Shown: one piece after another, positions 42,818 to 51,398 of the stretch
Layout of the letters: the number at the start of each line of letters is the position of its first letter
How positions within the stretch are numbered: position 1 is the first letter of the stretch
NCBI RefSeq assembly: GCF_003264365.1
Contig: NZ_PYAK01000010.1
Coordinates: 62,001 to 126,000 of the forward strand
Direction of reading: 5' to 3'
Length of the DNA stretch: 64,000 nucleotides
Source: Micromonospora noduli
Lineage (GTDB): Bacteria; Actinomycetota; Actinomycetes; Mycobacteriales; Micromonosporaceae
Made by a program: the position numbers and the translations under genes
Notes under the pieces: model-generated
The model's input: only the letters and a program-made list of their open reading frames with translations
Database searches by the model: none
Told to the model about the DNA's origin: nothing

Positions 42818-43534
42818 CTACTTCGGCCCGCCGACCGTCTTCTCGTGGCCACCCCAGTAGTGCCGCTGCGCCCCCATCACCAGTGGTGCGACCAACGCGG
42901 CGAGCGCCCCGCCGAGCAGCGGGAAGACGATGAACACCCAGAGCTGCCGGAGCGCCACGCCGCCCTCGAAGACCGCCGGACCGAACGCGCGGGCCGGATT
43001 GACCGCCGCGCCGGTCAGCGTCACGCCCACCAGTTGGGTCACGGCCAGGGCCAACCCGATGGCCAGCCCGGCTGTGCCCGGATTTTCGCTCCGACTGGTC
43101 ACCACCAGCACGACCAGCACGAAGAGGAAGGTCAGCACGACTTCCAGCACGGCCGCGCCGCCCCGGTTGATGTGCGCGCCGTAACCGTTCGTGCCCAGGG
43201 CCCCGGTCTGGTCCGCTACGTCACCCCATCGGGTGAGCGCCCAGAGCACGAAGCCCGCGACGGTCGCGCCGAGGAACTGCGCGATCCAGTACGCCACCGC
43301 CCCGAGCACCGAAATCTTGCCGGAGAGCAGCACACCGAGCGTCACCGCTGGGTTGACGTGGCTGCCGGAGAGCGGGCCGATCGTGTAGACGAGGGCCACC
43401 ATCACGAACCCGAAGGCCAGCGCCACCACCACCACGCCGCCCTGGACCCGTGCCGCGACCGCGCTGCCCACCCCGAAGAACACCAGCAGCAGGGTGCCGA
43501 GGAACTCGCCCGCGTACCGACGGAAGTCGCTCAT
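42818..43534 (-). CDS. Aquaporin, MIP family channel
   Basis: 238-residue membrane channel with six helices and two NPA motifs, HVNPAVTLGVLL and VNPARAFGPAVF. The extended second loop and residues around the pore (for example in LLVFFGVGSAVAARV near the start) leave open whether it passes water only or also glycerol. A TACGCT box six bases before the ATG gives a leaderless promoter. Lone gene. Confidence 0.88.
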   Translation of the reverse strand: MSDFRRYAGEFLGTLLLVFFGVGSAVAARVQGGVVVVALAFGFVMVALVYTIGPLSGSHVNPAVTLGVLLSGKISVLGAVAYWIAQFLGATVAGFVLWALTRWGDVADQTGALGTNGYGAHINRGGAAVLEVVLTFLFVLVVLVVTSRSENPGTAGLAIGLALAVTQLVGVTLTGAAVNPARAFGPAVFEGGVALRQLWVFIVFPLLGGALAALVAPLVMGAQRHYWGGHEKTVGGPK

Positions 43535-43643
43535 TCACTCAGCGTAGGTGCAGGTCAGGTGGTCGACGTCGGAATGGCCGGCTGTGATCGGCGCGACGGT
43601 CGAGGGCGGGCACAGCGGTGACATCCGGGGCGTTGCAGCACAC

Positions 43644-44717
43644 GTGGACACCCACTCCGTGGACGTCGTGGTAATCGGCGCCGGGCAGGCCGGCCTGAGC
43701 GCCGGCTATCACCTGCACCGCACCCGCTTCGCGCCCGGCAGCGGCTTCGTCATCCTCGACGCCGACAAGGCTCCCGGCGGTGCCTGGCAGCACCGCTGGC
43801 CGACGCTGGTCTTCGACCGGGTGCACGGCTTCCACGACCTGCCCGGGCTGCCGCTCCCGCCCACCGACCCGCAGCGCCCGGCTTCCGAGCAGGTCCGCGC
43901 CTACTTCGCCGCGTACGAGAGGGCCTTCGACCTGCCGGTGCGGCGGCCGGTGCGGGTCCGGGCGGTGCGCTCCCGCCCCGACGGCCGGCTGGATGTGCAC
44001 ACCGACCGGGGCACCTGGACCGCCCGCGCCTTGATCAACGCCACCGGCACCTGGACCCGACCGTTCTGGCCGCACTACCCGGGCCGGTCGACGTTCCGGG
44101 GACGCCAGTTGCACACCGCCGACTACCGAGGGCCGGCCGAGTTCAGCGGCCTTCGCGTGGTGGTGGTCGGCGGCGGCACCTCGGCCGTGCAACTGCTCGG
44201 CGAGGTCTCCACCGTCGCGGCGACCACCACCTGGGTGACCCGCCGGCCGCCGACGTTCAACGACGAGGAGTTCGGCCCCGAACTGGGTCGGGCCGCTGTG
44301 GCCCGGGTGGACCAGGCGGTCCGGGCCGGCCGACCGCCGGGCAGTGTGGTGGGCGTGACCGGTCTTCCGGTCACCCCGGAGGTACGCCGACTGCGCGAGC
44401 GCGGCGTCCTCGACCGGCTACCCATGTTCGACCGGATCACGCCCGACGGGGTGGCCTGGACGGACGGGAGGTCCGTACCGGCGGACGTGATCCTGTGGTG
44501 CACCGGCTTCCGGGCGGCCATCGACCACCTCGCCCCGCTGGGGCTGCGCGCGCCCGGCGGCGGTATCACGATGGACGGCACCCGGGTGGTCGCCGACGCG
44601 CGGGTTCACCTGGTCGGGTATGGCCCCTCGGCCAGCACGATCGGGGCCAACCGGGCCGGTCGCGCGGCGGTCAACGAGATTCGCGCCTGGCTGGCGCCGG
44701 CCCCCGCTCTCCACTGA
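43644..44717 (+). CDS. NAD(P)/FAD-dependent oxidoreductase (flavin monooxygenase-like)
   Basis: 357-residue flavoprotein. VVIGAGQAGLSAGYHL is the FAD-binding loop, and VVVVGGGTSAVQLLGEVS is the second, NADPH-binding dinucleotide fold, an arrangement of flavin-containing monooxygenases and thioredoxin-reductase-like proteins. WCTGFRAAIDHLAPLGL and VHLVGYGPSASTIGANRAG are family marks. The frame is open upstream to 43548, but the protein appears to start at the GTG at 43644 (MDTHSVDVVV); no ribosome site is evident, so the start is uncertain. Confidence 0.78.
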   Translation: MDTHSVDVVVIGAGQAGLSAGYHLHRTRFAPGSGFVILDADKAPGGAWQHRWPTLVFDRVHGFHDLPGLPLPPTDPQRPASEQVRAYFAAYERAFDLPVRRPVRVRAVRSRPDGRLDVHTDRGTWTARALINATGTWTRPFWPHYPGRSTFRGRQLHTADYRGPAEFSGLRVVVVGGGTSAVQLLGEVSTVAATTTWVTRRPPTFNDEEFGPELGRAAVARVDQAVRAGRPPGSVVGVTGLPVTPEVRRLRERGVLDRLPMFDRITPDGVAWTDGRSVPADVILWCTGFRAAIDHLAPLGLRAPGGGITMDGTRVVADARVHLVGYGPSASTIGANRAGRAAVNEIRAWLAPAPALH

Positions 44718-44909
44718 CCTGGCTCTATTTGACGGATGGCCCGCCAGCGGGCACGGTGGGAGTGACGGGGCCGTCAGCTGCCCCGATTCGATGCGACGGC
44801 GATGACCGTTCGCCCCTCTGTCGCCTCCCACGTGTGCTCGTACGCGGGCCGACTGTCCGGTCCGCGCGGTATCCGACCGCGAGCCGAGAATCCACGAGGA
44901 GTTCCATCA

Positions 44910-45191
44910 ATGCTCACCATGACCGATAACGCCGTGCTCGTCATCCGTGACCTCGCCAACCAACAGGACGTCGCCCAGGACGGCGGTGTACGTATCGCCG
45001 CCGACACCGAGGCGGGCTCGCTCACCGTCGAGCTGGTGCCCGAACCGGTACAGGGCGATCGGGTGGTCGACAACCAGGGCGCCCGGATCTTCCTGGACGA
45101 GGACGCCGCCGAGCTGCTCGGCGACGCGTCGGTGGACGCCACCGTCGACGACGAGGGCATCATCCAGTTCGGCTTCACCGAGAAGCAGTAG
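44910..45191 (+). CDS. HesB/IscA-like protein lacking the cysteines
   Basis: 93-residue protein with the A-type iron-sulfur carrier fold pattern: VRIAADTEAGSLTVELVPEP, GDRVVDNQGARIFLDEDAAELL, then VDDEGIIQFGF. Actual IscA/HesB carriers need three cysteines; this protein has none, so it cannot bind a cluster in the usual way. The ATG is preceded by GAGGAG nine bases away. Related cysteine-less homologues occur in actinobacteria and their role is unknown. A hairpin terminator follows. Confidence 0.75.
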   Translation: MLTMTDNAVLVIRDLANQQDVAQDGGVRIAADTEAGSLTVELVPEPVQGDRVVDNQGARIFLDEDAAELLGDASVDATVDDEGIIQFGFTEKQ

Positions 45192-45199
45192 ATCCGGCT

Positions 45200-46270
45200 T
45201 CACCGCAGCGATCGTCCCCGCTGCGGTGGTGGCCCCTGCCCGGGGTGCCACCGCGGCGCGCCGTCGCCGGCCGGATGCAACAGCGTGGCGAGCACGTGGG
45301 CCAGGTGGTGCGAGGTGCTCCACGCCGCCCAGTTGGCGGTCGAGCCGGCCCCGGCACCCCGGCGGGCCCGGCGCAGCAGCTCATGGTCACCCCACGAGAA
45401 GGCCGCACCCGTGGTCGGCCAGTGCGGTGCCGACACCAGCGTGCGACACAGGTCGGCGAACCGGTCGTCGCCCCGGCCGCCGCGTCGCGCCCAGCGGTAG
45501 ACCCACCAGCTGCCGTCGTCGGTGTAGCGCACGGTCGGCAACCGGTCGCCAGGGTCACCGGTGCCCGGCCCGGCCGGGTGGACGCCGTAGTCGCCGTAGT
45601 CGACCCCGGCGTCGGCCAGACGTCGCCACAGTTGCCAGTCCCAACGCTCCAGCTGGACCGGCTCGTCGATGGGCAACCGGGACAGCGTCGGCGGCATACC
45701 GCCCGCCGCCACCGTCACCGACCGCCAGGCGTGCCGGCGCGCCCAGTCCAGCAGGTGGCGTACCCGGGGCTCGGCGGTCCGCACGTCCGCCGGGCAGCAG
45801 ACGTCTCCCGCGTCCACCAGCAGGTCGCACTCCTCCGGGGCGAGGCCGGTGAACCGCCAGATCCGTTCCACAGCGGTGGTGCTCGCGTCCGGCCCGGCCC
45901 GGTCCTGGCCGGCCCGCAGCCGGATGAGCGCGCGCCGGCCGTACGCCCGCGCCGCAGCGCCGTGCGCGACCAGCCGGTGGTCGCTCTCGGAGAGCCCGAT
46001 CACCGGCACCACCGGTACGCCCCAACGGGTCAGCTCCGCCTCGGGGATGTCGGGCAGTGCGCTGACGTCGATTGCGGGCAGCAGCCCGGATGGCAACCGG
46101 CGAACAGCGTCCATCGTGGACCGACCGATAGCGCCGATCTCCAGGATCGGGGCGACCAGTGCGGCGTACGCGGGATCGAGGTGGCTCAGGGCCTCAAGCT
46201 CGCCTCGTCGGCTGGCGAGGATGGGGCGGTAGACCGGTGCCGCCGCCCGGCCCCCGTGCGCGGGCACCAT
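45200..46270 (-). CDS. Beta family protein (PF14350-like)
   Basis: 356-residue protein that begins YRPILASRRGELEALSHLDP and continues with SHLDPAYAALVAPILEI, the opening of the beta-protein family first described in T4-like phages and also found in bacteria. The middle (VCCPADVRTAEPRVRHLLDW, SVTVAAGGMPP) keeps family spacing. Role is unknown; homologues sometimes occur among defence genes, but no such island is visible here. A TAGATT box 5 nt before the ATG suggests a leaderless start. Its last bases overlap a terminator hairpin of the convergent HesB-like gene. Confidence 0.7.
   Translation of the reverse strand: MVPAHGGRAAAPVYRPILASRRGELEALSHLDPAYAALVAPILEIGAIGRSTMDAVRRLPSGLLPAIDVSALPDIPEAELTRWGVPVVPVIGLSESDHRLVAHGAAARAYGRRALIRLRAGQDRAGPDASTTAVERIWRFTGLAPEECDLLVDAGDVCCPADVRTAEPRVRHLLDWARRHAWRSVTVAAGGMPPTLSRLPIDEPVQLERWDWQLWRRLADAGVDYGDYGVHPAGPGTGDPGDRLPTVRYTDDGSWWVYRWARRGGRGDDRFADLCRTLVSAPHWPTTGAAFSWGDHELLRRARRGAGAGSTANWAAWSTSHHLAHVLATLLHPAGDGAPRWHPGQGPPPQRGRSLR
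45201..45228 (+). terminator. Hairpin terminator overlapping a convergent gene end
   Basis: CACCGCAGCG (45201-45210) and CGCTGCGGTG (45219-45228) form a perfect 10-bp stem with loop ATCGTCCC, ten bases past the HesB-like stop and inside the last codons of the beta-family gene. Confidence 0.75.
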
Positions 46271-46361
46271 AGTTCAATCTAGCCAGGCATACGCACATCC
46301 CCCAGGAATGTAAGCCGGAATTCGGCTGCTGCACTGTCGGTTCGGCGACTACCATCCACCG

Positions 46362-47240
46362 ATGCCCACGCCAATTCACCGTTACCAATCCGACGAAGAG
46401 GACAGCGCGCGGTGGACCGGTTTCCCGTTCCGTGACGGCGACATCGTGATCAGCACCCGGTCGAAGAGCGGCACCACCTGGATGCAGATGATCTGTGCGC
46501 TCCTGGTGCTGGGCACCCCGGAGTTGCCGGCGCCGCTGACCGTGCTGTCGCCGTGGCTGGACTGGTTGGGCGAGCCGCAGGCCGCGGTGTACGACCGGCT
46601 GGCCGCCCAGCCACACCGGCGGTTCATCAAGACGCACACCCCGCTGGACGGGGTGCCGCTCGACCCCCGGGCGCACTACGTGGTGGTGGCCCGGCACCCG
46701 CTGGACATGGCGGTCTCCCTCTACCACCAGAGCGCCAACCTGGACCGGGCGCGCATCGCCGAGTTGACCGGCCAACCCGCCCCGGCCGGGCCACCCCGAG
46801 AGCGGCCTCCGGTGCGGGAGTGGTTGCTGAGCTGGGTCGACCGGGAGGTGGACCCCCGCGTCGAGCTGGATTCGCTGCCCGGGGTGTTGATGCACCTGAA
46901 CGACGCGTGGGCCCGCCGGCACGAGCCGAACGTCGAGCTGGTGCACTACGACGACCTGCTGGCCGATCTGGCTGGTGAGATGCGCCGGCTGGCCGACCGG
47001 TGGCAACTCCCGAGCCCAGGGCCGGAGTTGGTTGAGGCCGCCACCTTCGGTCGAATGCGGGAGCGTGCCGACCGGCTCGCACCGGACACGCTCGGCGTGC
47101 TGCGTGACCGGCAGGCGTTCTTTCGCCGGGGAGGCTCGGGTCAGGGACGTGACCTGCTGGACGAGGCGGGTCTCGCCCGCTACCAGCAACGGGTCGCGGC
47201 GCTGGCGCCGCCCGACCTGCTCAGCTGGCTGCACCGCTAG
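46362..47240 (+). CDS. Sulfotransferase domain protein
   Basis: 292-residue cytosolic-type sulfotransferase. The PAPS 5'-phosphosulfate loop is RSKSGTTWMQMI, and the 3'-phosphate motif is VVVARHPLDMAVSLYHQSA, with a general base His expected in the KTHTPLDG segment. The acceptor cannot be read (small alcohols, lipids or natural products are typical). A TACCAT box six bases before the ATG and no ribosome site indicate leaderless translation. Confidence 0.88.
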   Translation: MPTPIHRYQSDEEDSARWTGFPFRDGDIVISTRSKSGTTWMQMICALLVLGTPELPAPLTVLSPWLDWLGEPQAAVYDRLAAQPHRRFIKTHTPLDGVPLDPRAHYVVVARHPLDMAVSLYHQSANLDRARIAELTGQPAPAGPPRERPPVREWLLSWVDREVDPRVELDSLPGVLMHLNDAWARRHEPNVELVHYDDLLADLAGEMRRLADRWQLPSPGPELVEAATFGRMRERADRLAPDTLGVLRDRQAFFRRGGSGQGRDLLDEAGLARYQQRVAALAPPDLLSWLHR

Positions 47241-47255
47241 GCCCCCAGGCGGACA

Positions 47256-47303
47256 AGAGCGCACGGCGCCGTTTCGACAGTGGTCGGAACGTCGCCGTGC
47301 TCT
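47256..47303 (+). terminator. Possible bulged hairpin after the sulfotransferase
   Basis: AGAG plus CACGGCG pairs with CGCCGTG plus CTCT, with a two-base bulge and a 24-nt loop. Weak terminator candidate. Confidence 0.35.
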
Positions 47304-47475
47304 GGCCGTCTCCCACCACCGCAGCCGTTCGGCGGTACGCCGGCGGGGACCTGGCTCGACCGGCCGTTCGCGCCGGTCAGCGTTGTCGATCCCCGGTCCG
47401 CGTGGATCCAAACCCGCCAGCCGTGGGGAATTGCACCATTCGCCAGTCCCGGCGTGACGCGCCGCCGGACGGGGT

Positions 47476-47880
47476 ATGAGCGTGGACATGGAGCATTTCA
47501 CTATCGCGACTGTCGCCGAGAAGAGCCCGGATTTCCGGCGCGTGCTGTGGACCGGTGAGCACACCCAGCTGGTCATCATGACCATCCCCGCCGATGGGGA
47601 GATCGGCGAGGAGGTGCACGAGGACATCGACCAGATCCTCACCTTCGTGAGCGGCGTCGGCGAGGCGCGGGTCGCTGGCGCGAAGCGGAAGGTCGTCGCG
47701 GGCGACCTGGTTGTGGTGCCGGCGGGCACCAAGCACAACTTCGTCAACACCGGTCCCAACCCGCTGGTGCTGTACACGGTCTACGGGCCGCCGGAGCACG
47801 CCGACAAGGCCGTGCACAAGACCAAGGAAGAGGCCGACGCGGCCGAGGCGGCGGGCGAGGACGAGCCACCGACCGAGTGA
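47476..47880 (+). CDS. Cupin domain protein
   Basis: 134-residue single-cupin protein. Motif 1 is EEVHEDIDQILTFVSGVGEARV, with His and Glu metal ligands, and motif 2 reads VVPAGTKHNFVNTGPNPL with a metal-binding His. A charged C-terminal tail (KTKEEADAAEAAGEDEPPTE) is likely disordered. An ATG at 47488 is an alternative start. It is 43 bp upstream of the GH15 gene and may be co-transcribed with it, although the latter has its own leaderless-like box. Confidence 0.8.
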   Translation: MSVDMEHFTIATVAEKSPDFRRVLWTGEHTQLVIMTIPADGEIGEEVHEDIDQILTFVSGVGEARVAGAKRKVVAGDLVVVPAGTKHNFVNTGPNPLVLYTVYGPPEHADKAVHKTKEEADAAEAAGEDEPPTE

Positions 47881-47922
47881 TGCGTACGGCCTGATCCGGG
47901 CCGATGCGGGTACCCCCGGCGG

Positions 47923-49722
47923 GTGGAGCAGCAGCCGCAGATTTCCGACTACGGGTTTCTCTCGGACTCTCGTTCGGGCGCCCTGGTCGGCAAGGACGGC
48001 TCGGTCGACTGGTGGTGCCCGAACCGGTTCGACGGGGCGTCCGTGTTCGCGCGGTTGCTCGACCCGGGAGCCGGCCACTTCCGGCTGGCGCCGGTCGGGG
48101 TCGGCGGGCCGGGTCACCGGGTGGAGCGCGCGTACCTGCCGGACACGTTGGTGCTGCGGACGGTGCACCACACCCGACACGGCAGCGTGGCGGTCACCGA
48201 CGCGCTGGCCGCCGAGGTCGGCGCACGCGCCCACGAGCTGGGCAAGAACTCACCCGCCGTGTTGATCCGGGTGGTCGAGGGGCTTTCCGGGCGGGTACGG
48301 ATGGCGTTGGACTTCGCACCCCGCCCGGAGTACGGCCTGCTCACGCCGTACCTGCACGAGCAGCCGGACGGCGGGGTGCTGGCCGGTGCCGGCCCGGTGG
48401 TGCTGATGTTGCGCGCCGGGGGTCTGCACCTGCGGGCGGGCACCGACCGGGTGACCCACGAGTTCGAGGTCTCCGCCGGTCAGGTGGTCGGGATGGACCT
48501 CGCGTTCGGCGAGGCGTACGGCGACCCGCCGGCCCGGATGGACCCGCTGACCACGCTCGCCGAGACGACGCAGGCGTGGCAGGCGTTCCGGGAGACGCAC
48601 GGGTACTCCGGCCGCTACCCCGAACTCGTCAAACACAGCTCGACGGTCCTGACCGGCCTCACGTACGCCCGCAGTGGCGCGGTCGCCGCCGCGTTGACCT
48701 CATCGCTGCCGGAGCAGATCGGCGGCGACCGGAACTACGACTACCGCTACTCGTGGCTGCGGGACTTCTCGTTGACGATGCGGGCTCTCTGGGTGGCGGC
48801 CTGCCCCGACGAGACGTCCCGGCTGTTCGCCTGGGCGACCCGCTCGATCGGCCGGTTCGGCGATGAGCCCGTGCCGGTGCTCTTCGGGCTGGAGGGTGAG
48901 CGCGACCTCTCCGAGCACCACTGCACCCACCTGCGCGGTTACCGCGACAGTCGACCCGTGCGGGTCGGCAACGACGCCTGGCGGCAGCGGCAGCTCGACG
49001 TGCCGGGTGAGGTGATGTCGGCGGTGTGGCGGCTGCGCGACTACCTGGGCGCGCGGTTCGAGGACGAGCTGCGGGAGATGGTGCTCGGCCTGACCGAGCA
49101 GGTGGCGGCGACGTGGCACCTGCCGGACCGGGGGATCTGGGAGACCCGCGACGAGGAGCGCCACTACGTCTCGTCCAAGGTGTCCTGCTGGTTGACAATG
49201 GACCGGGCGGTGGGCCTCGCCGACCGGCTCGGTGATCGGGCCGACCCCCGTCGCTGGGCCCGGGTACGCGACGAGATCAGCGACACCGTGCTGCGCGAGG
49301 GGTGGAACGACCGGATCGGGGCGTTCACCGGCGCGTTCGGCTCGGCGGAGCTGGACGCCTCGGTGCTCGCCCTGCCGGTCACGCACTTCCTGCCGGCCAC
49401 CGACCCACGGATGCGCTCGACCATCGCGATGGTCGAGCGCGAGCTGGGCACCGAGGACGGCCTGCTGCGGCGTTGGACGACCGACGGGGCCGGATTCCTG
49501 CTGTGCTCGTTCTGGCTGGTGGAGTGCCTGGTGATGACGGGTGAGCAGCAGCGCGCCGAGGCGCTCTTCGAGCGGGTCGTCGGTCACGCCAACGACGTGG
49601 GGTTGTTCAGCGAGCAGATCGACCTCACCACCGGCGCACAGCTCGGCAACACCCCGCAGGCGCTCTCGCACATCGGGCTGATCAACGCGGCGTGGCGGAT
49701 CACCGAGCCGGAGAGCTACTGA
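47923..49722 (+). CDS. Glycoside hydrolase family 15 protein (glucoamylase/trehalase-like)
   Basis: 599-residue protein. An N-terminal TREH_N-type beta-sandwich (ISDYGFLSDSRSGALVGKDG, VDWWCPNRFDG) precedes the (alpha/alpha)6 GH15 catalytic barrel, which carries YDYRYSWLRDFSLTMRALW. Related actinobacterial enzymes hydrolyse trehalose or alpha-glucans. There is no signal peptide, so it acts inside the cell. TACCCC six bases before the GTG fits a leaderless start. Substrate is inferred from the family. Confidence 0.85.
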   Translation: MEQQPQISDYGFLSDSRSGALVGKDGSVDWWCPNRFDGASVFARLLDPGAGHFRLAPVGVGGPGHRVERAYLPDTLVLRTVHHTRHGSVAVTDALAAEVGARAHELGKNSPAVLIRVVEGLSGRVRMALDFAPRPEYGLLTPYLHEQPDGGVLAGAGPVVLMLRAGGLHLRAGTDRVTHEFEVSAGQVVGMDLAFGEAYGDPPARMDPLTTLAETTQAWQAFRETHGYSGRYPELVKHSSTVLTGLTYARSGAVAAALTSSLPEQIGGDRNYDYRYSWLRDFSLTMRALWVAACPDETSRLFAWATRSIGRFGDEPVPVLFGLEGERDLSEHHCTHLRGYRDSRPVRVGNDAWRQRQLDVPGEVMSAVWRLRDYLGARFEDELREMVLGLTEQVAATWHLPDRGIWETRDEERHYVSSKVSCWLTMDRAVGLADRLGDRADPRRWARVRDEISDTVLREGWNDRIGAFTGAFGSAELDASVLALPVTHFLPATDPRMRSTIAMVERELGTEDGLLRRWTTDGAGFLLCSFWLVECLVMTGEQQRAEALFERVVGHANDVGLFSEQIDLTTGAQLGNTPQALSHIGLINAAWRITEPESY

Positions 49723-49750
49723 TCGGTCGGCGTTACGTCCCGGCCGGAAT

Positions 49751-49833
49751 CCTGCAACAGACCTGCAAGCGCAAGGCATTGACGTTGATGGTTGGGCGGT
49801 CCTAGCCTCGAAGGAGTGGGAAAGCCCTTTCCC
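49751..49833 (+). promoter_or_regulatory. Promoter and operator region of the pectate lyase gene
   Basis: TTGACG (49779-49784), an 18-bp spacer and TAGCCT (49803-49808) form a good vegetative promoter. Just downstream GGGAAAG-CC-CTTTCCC (49818-49833) is a perfect 7-bp dyad of LacI-family operator type. Upstream, CCTGCAA occurs twice with an 11-bp period (49751-49757 and 49762-49768). Confidence 0.6.
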
Positions 49834-49979
49834 CAGGGCTTCAATCCCGCTTCACTCCGCTTCGGATCCGGGCGTCCGGCGGGGGCGCACACCGATCCCG
49901 TTCAGCGCAGCACGCCGTGCGAACACGTCTCGGTACGGCGGCCGAGGGATCACCACCACATGCGTCAAGGAGGACACCT

Positions 49980-51347
49980 GTGCAGAAAAGACGACTCTCC
50001 GGCCGCCGACCACTCCTGCTTGCGGTGGGCGCCGGGGTGACCGCGGCGGCCCTCGCCGCCGGCATGACCTCGGCCTTCGCGGCCACCGTCTTCAGCGACG
50101 ACTTCAACGACGGCAACACCTCCGGCTGGTCCAAGTCGGGCGGCACCTGGACCGTCGACGGCTCCGGCGTGCTCAACCAGTCCAACGCCGGCAGTGAGCT
50201 GGCCCGCCAGTTCGCCGGCCAGACCAGCTGGACCGACTACTCCGTGCAGGCCCGGGTCAGGCCGACGAGCTTCGGCTCGTCCAGCGCCCTGGTCGGGCTC
50301 GCCGCCCGCTCCACCAGCAGCACCAAGATGTACCGGCTGGCCCTGCTCGGCTCCGGTCGGGCCGAGCTCCAAGCGGTCAATGGAAGCTCCGTCACGGCGA
50401 TCGGTTCCGCCTCGATCGGGGTCGGCACCGGCACCTGGTACACAGTGCGCATCGAGACCAGCGGCAGCACCATCCGCGGCTTCGTCAACGGCACCCAGAT
50501 CGCGTCCGGCAGCAACAGCCTGGCCGGTGCGGGCCGGATCGGCCTGGTCACCGCGTACGCCAGTGGCGGCTTCGACGACGTGCTGGTCGACTCGTCCGGC
50601 GGTGGCACCCCGACCACACCGCCACCGACGACCACTCCGCCACCCACCACGCCGCCGCCGACCACCACACCTCCGCCCGCTGGCTGGCCGACACCCACCG
50701 GCAGCCAGAAGGTGGACGCCACGATCCCGGTCTCCGGCTCCTTCGACGGTGGGCTCAAGCGTTACTACGGCATCGGTGACGGCGGGCAGAGCGAGAGCCA
50801 GGACCCGATGTTCGAACTGGCCGCCGGCGCCACCCTGCGCAACGTGATCATCGGCGCCCCGGCCGGCGACGGCGTGCACTGCGAGGGCAACTGCACCCTG
50901 ATCAACGTCTGGTGGGAGGACGTCGGCGAGGACGCGGCGACCTTCCGCGGCGGCACCACGTACACCGTCGACGGCGGCGGGGCCCGCTCCGCCAGCGACA
51001 AGGTCTTCCAGCACAACGGCTCGGGCACCGTCTACATCAAGAACTTCCGGGTGGAGAACGCCGGGAAGCTCTACCGGGCCTGCGGTAACTGCTCCACGTC
51101 GTACCAACGGCACGTGGTGATCGACAACGTGATCGTCCGGAACACCGACGCGATCGCCGGCATCAACACCAACTGGGGAGACACCGCCCGGTTCAGCCGG
51201 ATCACCATCGTCGGCGACCCGGATCGGGAGACCTCGATCTGCGTGAAGTACAAGGGCGTGCCGAAGGGCAGCGAGCCGACCGAGATCGGCGAGGGCGCCG
51301 ACGGCGTCAACTGCCTCTACTCGCCCTCGGACATCACGTACCAGTAG
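49980..51347 (+). CDS. Secreted pectate lyase (PL3) with carbohydrate-binding domain
   Basis: 455-residue exported enzyme. A signal peptide covers about the first 33 residues (PLLLAVGAGVTAAALAAGMT, then AFA). A concanavalin-like domain (about 36-200, FSDDFNDGNTSGWSKSGGTW) is followed by a threonine/proline linker rich in PPPTTTPPP, and a C-terminal PL3-type beta-helix (from about 235) with DGVHCEGNCTLINVWWEDVGED and FRVENAGKLYRACGNC. Such lyases cut polygalacturonate by beta-elimination with Ca2+. The GTG follows AAGGAGGACACCT. A LacI-type dyad sits in the promoter. Confidence 0.88.
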   Translation: MQKRRLSGRRPLLLAVGAGVTAAALAAGMTSAFAATVFSDDFNDGNTSGWSKSGGTWTVDGSGVLNQSNAGSELARQFAGQTSWTDYSVQARVRPTSFGSSSALVGLAARSTSSTKMYRLALLGSGRAELQAVNGSSVTAIGSASIGVGTGTWYTVRIETSGSTIRGFVNGTQIASGSNSLAGAGRIGLVTAYASGGFDDVLVDSSGGGTPTTPPPTTTPPPTTPPPTTTPPPAGWPTPTGSQKVDATIPVSGSFDGGLKRYYGIGDGGQSESQDPMFELAAGATLRNVIIGAPAGDGVHCEGNCTLINVWWEDVGEDAATFRGGTTYTVDGGGARSASDKVFQHNGSGTVYIKNFRVENAGKLYRACGNCSTSYQRHVVIDNVIVRNTDAIAGINTNWGDTARFSRITIVGDPDRETSICVKYKGVPKGSEPTEIGEGADGVNCLYSPSDITYQ

Positions 51348-51358
51348 ACCGGCACGAC

Positions 51359-51392
51359 GGCACCCCGCGGACCGCCCGGTCCGCGGGGTGCC
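51359..51392. terminator. Strong bidirectional hairpin terminator
   Basis: GGCACCCCGCGGACC (51359-51373) and its 15-base complement (51378-51392) around GCCC, between the pectate lyase and the convergent threonine synthase-like gene. Confidence 0.9.
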
Positions 51393-51398
51393 GCCAGG

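Noticed and set aside
45191..45228. CACCGCAGCG/CGCTGCGGTG as an attachment site
   Set aside because: It is directly after a stop codon and folds as a terminator; no integrase or flanking repeat supports an att site.
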